From Bacteroidota bacterium (GTDB taxonomy: Bacteria; Bacteroidota; Ignavibacteria; Kryptoniales; JAKASW01), in NCBI GenBank assembly GCA_021789755.1, contig JAJYJD010000039.1, forward strand, positions 1-17,867: 17,867 nucleotides of DNA. Direction: 5' to 3'. The position numbers and the translations under genes were made by a program. Below the pieces are notes generated by a model that saw only the letters and a list, made by a program, of their open reading frames with translations, was not told where the DNA came from and made no database searches. Below are positions 14,806 to 17,867 of this stretch, piece after piece. Within the stretch, counting starts at the first letter, position 1; every line of letters starts with the position of its first letter.

Positions 14806-15072
14806 TCAAAGAACTATCAAATCGGATATCTTCTTCAGCAGAGTTGTACAATATTCCAGACTCATCCGACGTGCGGAGTGTTCCAGCTCTGCAGCAACTC
14901 CGGAGATCTCAGGATAACCGAACGATTTGGCGGTTCCGGTTATCTGGTGCGAGATCACGCTCACTTCATCCCACTTCGCGGCTTTCAGGGCTGCATCGAG
15001 GGCTTTGAGCTTCTCCGCCAAATCAGCCGCGAAGATCGTCCTGAGATTCTCAAAACCCTCGTCTCTTTTCAA
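14806..15072 (-). CDS. Histidine phosphotransfer (HPt) domain protein
   Basis: 88 aa, a single HPt four-helix-bundle domain. The phosphoacceptor is H42 in VISHQITGTAKSFGYPEIS (39-57), which matches the HQLKGSxxxxG pattern of HPt proteins. Such proteins carry phosphate between response-regulator receiver domains in phosphorelays. The likely start is a TTG at 15072 whose last bases overlap the stop of the preceding response regulator (TTGA), so the two are translationally coupled and probably work as a pair. No ATG is available upstream in frame. Its kinase is not in the window. Confidence 0.85.
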   Translation of the reverse strand: MKRDEGFENLRTIFAADLAEKLKALDAALKAAKWDEVSVISHQITGTAKSFGYPEISGVAAELEHSARRMSLEYCTTLLKKISDLIVL

Positions 15073-15434
15073 GAATTGTATATTTCCAAAATCTGGTTCG
15101 CAAATGTCTTCGGCTCGATCGGCTTGGGCAAATATCCGTCGAAACCTGCGGCCTCGAACTTTTCTTTGTCGCCGCGCATGGTATAAGCGGTGAGCGCGAT
15201 GACCTTGATATCCTTCGTCACGGAATCGGATCGAATCCTCCTCAACACCTCCACACCATCCATCTCAGGAAGCTGAATGTCGAGAAGGATTACGTCTGGA
15301 GTCTTCCCGCTGAGAAATTCGAACGTCTGCCTGCCCGACTCCGCTTCGTAGACGTTGTACCCCCCCTTCTTGAGGAGGTAGACTGCCAGTTGCCTGTTAA
15401 TCGAGTTATCGTCCACAACCAGGATATCTCGCAC
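15069..15434 (-). CDS. Stand-alone response regulator (receiver domain only)
   Basis: 121 aa from a GTG at 15434, chosen because GAAGGAG lies just upstream; a TTG 45 bases earlier is less likely. The chain is a complete CheY-like receiver: ILVVDDN with D8 and D9, phosphoacceptor D52 in VILLDIQLPEMDG (48-60), switch T82 in IALTAYT (79-85), and K104 in YLPKPIEP. There is no output domain, so it passes or stores phosphate rather than binding DNA itself. It overlaps the HPt gene by 4 bases. Receivers of this type are often related to the C-terminal receiver of hybrid kinases, and the RR-HPt pair looks like the detached tail of one. Confidence 0.92.
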   Translation of the reverse strand: MRDILVVDDNSINRQLAVYLLKKGGYNVYEAESGRQTFEFLSGKTPDVILLDIQLPEMDGVEVLRRIRSDSVTKDIKVIALTAYTMRGDKEKFEAAGFDGYLPKPIEPKTFANQILEIYNS

Positions 15435-15498
15435 GGTTCTCCTTCGTAAAAATATACTACCGGGCGCCGCGAAAGGCAATTTACCGATAAATACCGCC

Positions 15499-17754
15499 TT
15501 ACCGGTTCAGATTCAGGCTGTCGCAATTGCCCTTCAGGTAGAGGTTCAGATATTCCGTGTAAATCCTGGACAATAGTATGCCGCTGGTCTTGTTATATAC
15601 CGCTCCATGCGCGCCCGGAGGGAAAATCCTGAGATCGACGTCTTTTCCGGCGTTCGTGAGAGCTGTCAGCAGCTGCATCGTGTTTATGGGATGAACGTTG
15701 TCGTCCATATCGGAATGAATGAGCAGTAGCTTCCCTCGCAGGCTGTCGGCGTACGGCATGCAGGCGCTCTTTTCGTATCCCACCTCATTATCCGACGGCA
15801 ATCCCATATATCTTTCAGTATAGATGTCGTCGTACAACCGCCAGGACGTAACCGGTGAGTTCGCGATCCCGACTTTGAACACACCGGGATGTGTCAGCAT
15901 AGTGTACACCGTGCTGTATCCGCCGTAGCTCGTTCCCATGATTGCCATCTCATCCGGATTGACGTAAGGAAGCGTAGCGAGATAGTGCGCGGTTTCGACG
16001 AAATCATGACTCTCCCAATAGCCGAGATGATCGTAGACTATCTTCATAAATGCGCTGCCGTAGTTCGCGTTGCCGCGATTGTTGACATCCACTATTATAT
16101 ATCCCTGCTGAGCAAGCCACTGATCCCAGCCCGAGAAATCGAAGGAATTGTAGACGGAATGCGATTCAGGCCCGCCGTATATCGCGAGTATTACCGGATA
16201 CTTCTTCGTCGAATCGAAATTGAACGGCTTTATCATGGAGCAGTCAAGCCTGACGGAATCAGTCGTCGTAAAACTGAAAAGCTCCCTCGGCGAGTACTCG
16301 TGAGTCGCCAAGAATTTTTGTACGGAAGCGTCGTCGGCCAGCGTCTTAACCATCTTGCCGTCGGTGTTCCAGAGTTCGATCTGCTTTGGCTGCGATATAT
16401 TCGAATACGTGTCCATGTAGTACCGGCAGTTGGGTGACATGTCGAACTGGTGATAGCCCGGTACTTTCGACAAACGTTCTTCACGTGTGCCGTCGAATCT
16501 TATCGAATACATCTGTTCTTCGAGCGGGGAGGCTTCGGCGGATGTGTAATAGATGGTCTGCTTATCCGGATTGATTCCGAGCACTTTTATGACATCCCAG
16601 TTTCCATGCGTTACTCTGTTGATGAGCTTCCCGTCGTAATCGTAGCGGTAGATCTGGTAATATCCGCTGCGATCGGATACCCAGAAGAACTCGTGTATCT
16701 TTTCCGGGAAGAACATCATATCGTTTACTCCCGTGTAGAAATTGAAGATGGCCACCCAGGTATTGTTCTTTTCTTCCATGACGAGCCTGCGGGCGCCGGT
16801 CGCTACGTTGAAGAAGAAAAGCTTCATGTCGTCCTGCTCCCTATTCAGGGTCATCACCGCGAGCGTGTTCGGCTCGCTGGTCCAGTAAATCCTGGGGATA
16901 TAGTAATCGCCGGTCTCCCCGGTATTCAGCCAGATGTTCTGGCCGGTCTTCGCATCGACGACGCCGATTTTAACCAGCGGATTCGGGTCGCCCGGCTGCG
17001 GTATCGGGATCTTCACCCATTGATTGTGAACCCCTTCGTAGTTGCTTATCTGTATTATCGGGACAGGACTCTCGTCGAAATGCCAGTACGCGATGTACCT
17101 GCTGTCGGGAGACCAGTTCCACGCCTGCGGCTGTCCGAATTCTTCTTCGTAAACCCAGTCGTAATGCCCGTTAAAGATTTCGTTGGTTGCATCGTTCGTC
17201 AACTGAGTCTCGCTTTTGGAGGCAAAGTTGTAGACGAACATGTTGCCTCCCCTCTCGTATCCGATCATCGAACCGTCCGGCGACAACTCTGCGGTCCTTG
17301 CATTCTTCGCTGCCAGTTTGAGCGATTTGTCGGCGAGAGAATAAATGTAGTAATCCGACCACCCGGATTTGCGGTATATCTTGCGGAAATTGGTTTCAAA
17401 GAGAAGATGCTTAGAATCCTTCGCCCACTGGAAAGCGCGATAATTGAAAGCCGCGGAGGAATCGGGGAATGTAACTCCCTCTCCGTTGAATATTAGCTCG
17501 TCCCGTCCTGTCTCCGGATCGAATGCACGGATCTCTCTCCGGCCCGACGAATCGGGGCTCGTAATATATGAGTAGCGGTTTCCACCGTCTATCCAGTTCA
17601 GGCTCTGCGGTCCCCGCTCGCCCGCAAGTTTCATCGTCGCAGCGAGGGCGTCCTGAATGTTGGCGTAATACGTTTTTTGCTGGGCTTGAACAAGTCCGGA
17701 GAGAATTAGCGTCGCCAGAGCGACCGCTGCAATTCGATGCTTGAAAAAGTTCAT
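15499..17754 (-). CDS. Exported dipeptidyl peptidase IV (family S9B)
   Basis: 751 aa from ATG 17754, favoured by GAGG 8 bases upstream over a GTG three codons earlier. Residues 1-25 form a signal peptide (FKHRIAAVALATLILSGLVQAQ), so it is periplasmic or surface exposed. An eight-bladed propeller domain follows, with DWVYEEEF (199-206) holding the two glutamates that hold the substrate N-terminus in DPP IV. The alpha/beta hydrolase domain carries the nucleophile S609 in GTSYGGYST (607-615), the Asp pair in DMDDNVHP, and H716 in PPGAHGAVY. The enzyme removes N-terminal Xaa-Pro or Xaa-Ala dipeptides. The usual GWSYGG is GTSYGG here, the one atypical residue. It is a single gene, with the response regulator 64 bases downstream. 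Confidence 0.94.
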   Translation of the reverse strand: MNFFKHRIAAVALATLILSGLVQAQQKTYYANIQDALAATMKLAGERGPQSLNWIDGGNRYSYITSPDSSGRREIRAFDPETGRDELIFNGEGVTFPDSSAAFNYRAFQWAKDSKHLLFETNFRKIYRKSGWSDYYIYSLADKSLKLAAKNARTAELSPDGSMIGYERGGNMFVYNFASKSETQLTNDATNEIFNGHYDWVYEEEFGQPQAWNWSPDSRYIAYWHFDESPVPIIQISNYEGVHNQWVKIPIPQPGDPNPLVKIGVVDAKTGQNIWLNTGETGDYYIPRIYWTSEPNTLAVMTLNREQDDMKLFFFNVATGARRLVMEEKNNTWVAIFNFYTGVNDMMFFPEKIHEFFWVSDRSGYYQIYRYDYDGKLINRVTHGNWDVIKVLGINPDKQTIYYTSAEASPLEEQMYSIRFDGTREERLSKVPGYHQFDMSPNCRYYMDTYSNISQPKQIELWNTDGKMVKTLADDASVQKFLATHEYSPRELFSFTTTDSVRLDCSMIKPFNFDSTKKYPVILAIYGGPESHSVYNSFDFSGWDQWLAQQGYIIVDVNNRGNANYGSAFMKIVYDHLGYWESHDFVETAHYLATLPYVNPDEMAIMGTSYGGYSTVYTMLTHPGVFKVGIANSPVTSWRLYDDIYTERYMGLPSDNEVGYEKSACMPYADSLRGKLLLIHSDMDDNVHPINTMQLLTALTNAGKDVDLRIFPPGAHGAVYNKTSGILLSRIYTEYLNLYLKGNCDSLNLNR

Positions 17755-17867
17755 GTGGGGCACCTCAGTTCATTGAAGTTTTCGTTTCGGGAATTCATTT
17801 CGGGTAGGATGGTCCTGGGCTAATCTCGGTATTCATCTCGGCGCTGGAAAAAGTTACAGCTTGCAGG

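Noticed and set aside
14804..14809. TTGACA as a -35 box for ssrA
   Set aside because: No -10-like hexamer occurs 16-18 bases downstream (CGCCCC there) and it lies about 70 bases before the tmRNA 5' end.
16450..17496. 348-codon plus-strand frame opposite the dipeptidyl peptidase
   Set aside because: Antisense shadow of a conserved S9B gene; composition is typical of reverse-frame translation.
1..17867. CRISPR arrays, insertion sequences, transposases, integrases or attachment sites
   Set aside because: Looked for on both strands; no regular repeat-spacer array, transposase motif or flanking inverted repeats were seen.

Overview
The window is bacterial chromosomal DNA at roughly mid-50s % G+C. 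It is densely packed and almost every gene is on the minus strand; groES-groEL is the only plus-strand unit. GroEL/GroES type, a periplasmic GH3 glycosidase beside an exported S9B dipeptidyl peptidase, a TreT-type trehalose synthase and a tmRNA tag ending YALAA all fit a member of the Bacteroidota/Chlorobi/Ignavibacteria assemblage. This placement is inferred from gene content and protein style. There is no rRNA here to settle it.

Layout (minus strand unless stated). 1-477: N-terminal part of a secreted GH3 beta-glucosidase, cut by the window edge. 757-6287: one apparent operon, transcribed ferredoxin > nfnA > nfnB > alanine-dehydrogenase-like protein > 4-hydroxybutyrate/acetyl-CoA transferase > MerR regulator with a cysteine-rich 'two-CW' tail. 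Gaps are very small, and nfnA and nfnB overlap. 6531-8677 (plus strand): groES-groEL behind a sigma70-type promoter bracketed by two CIRCE operators, closed by a strong intrinsic terminator. 8678-9040: AT-rich non-coding island with repeated CTAAA/TTTAG palindromes.

9041-14213: a five-gene trehalose/osmotic cluster transcribed otsA > mscS > DUF5752 > treT > otsB, with overlaps or 1-10 nt gaps throughout. It encodes the two-step OtsA/OtsB route, the single-step TreT route, a mechanosensitive channel that could release solutes on down-shock, and a DUF5752 protein of unknown role. 14378-14738: the tmRNA gene ssrA. 14806-15434: a stand-alone response regulator overlapping an HPt phosphotransfer protein, with no kinase nearby. 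15499-17754: an exported dipeptidyl peptidase IV.

Three places deserve most attention. In the Nfn operon, the alanine dehydrogenase homologue has lost the Lys and His normally needed for pyruvate/alanine chemistry, so the operon's substrate is an open question. The trehalose cluster carries an uncharacterised DUF5752 gene directly between the channel and TreT. The groESL promoter has two CIRCE copies, one touching the -35 and one the -10.
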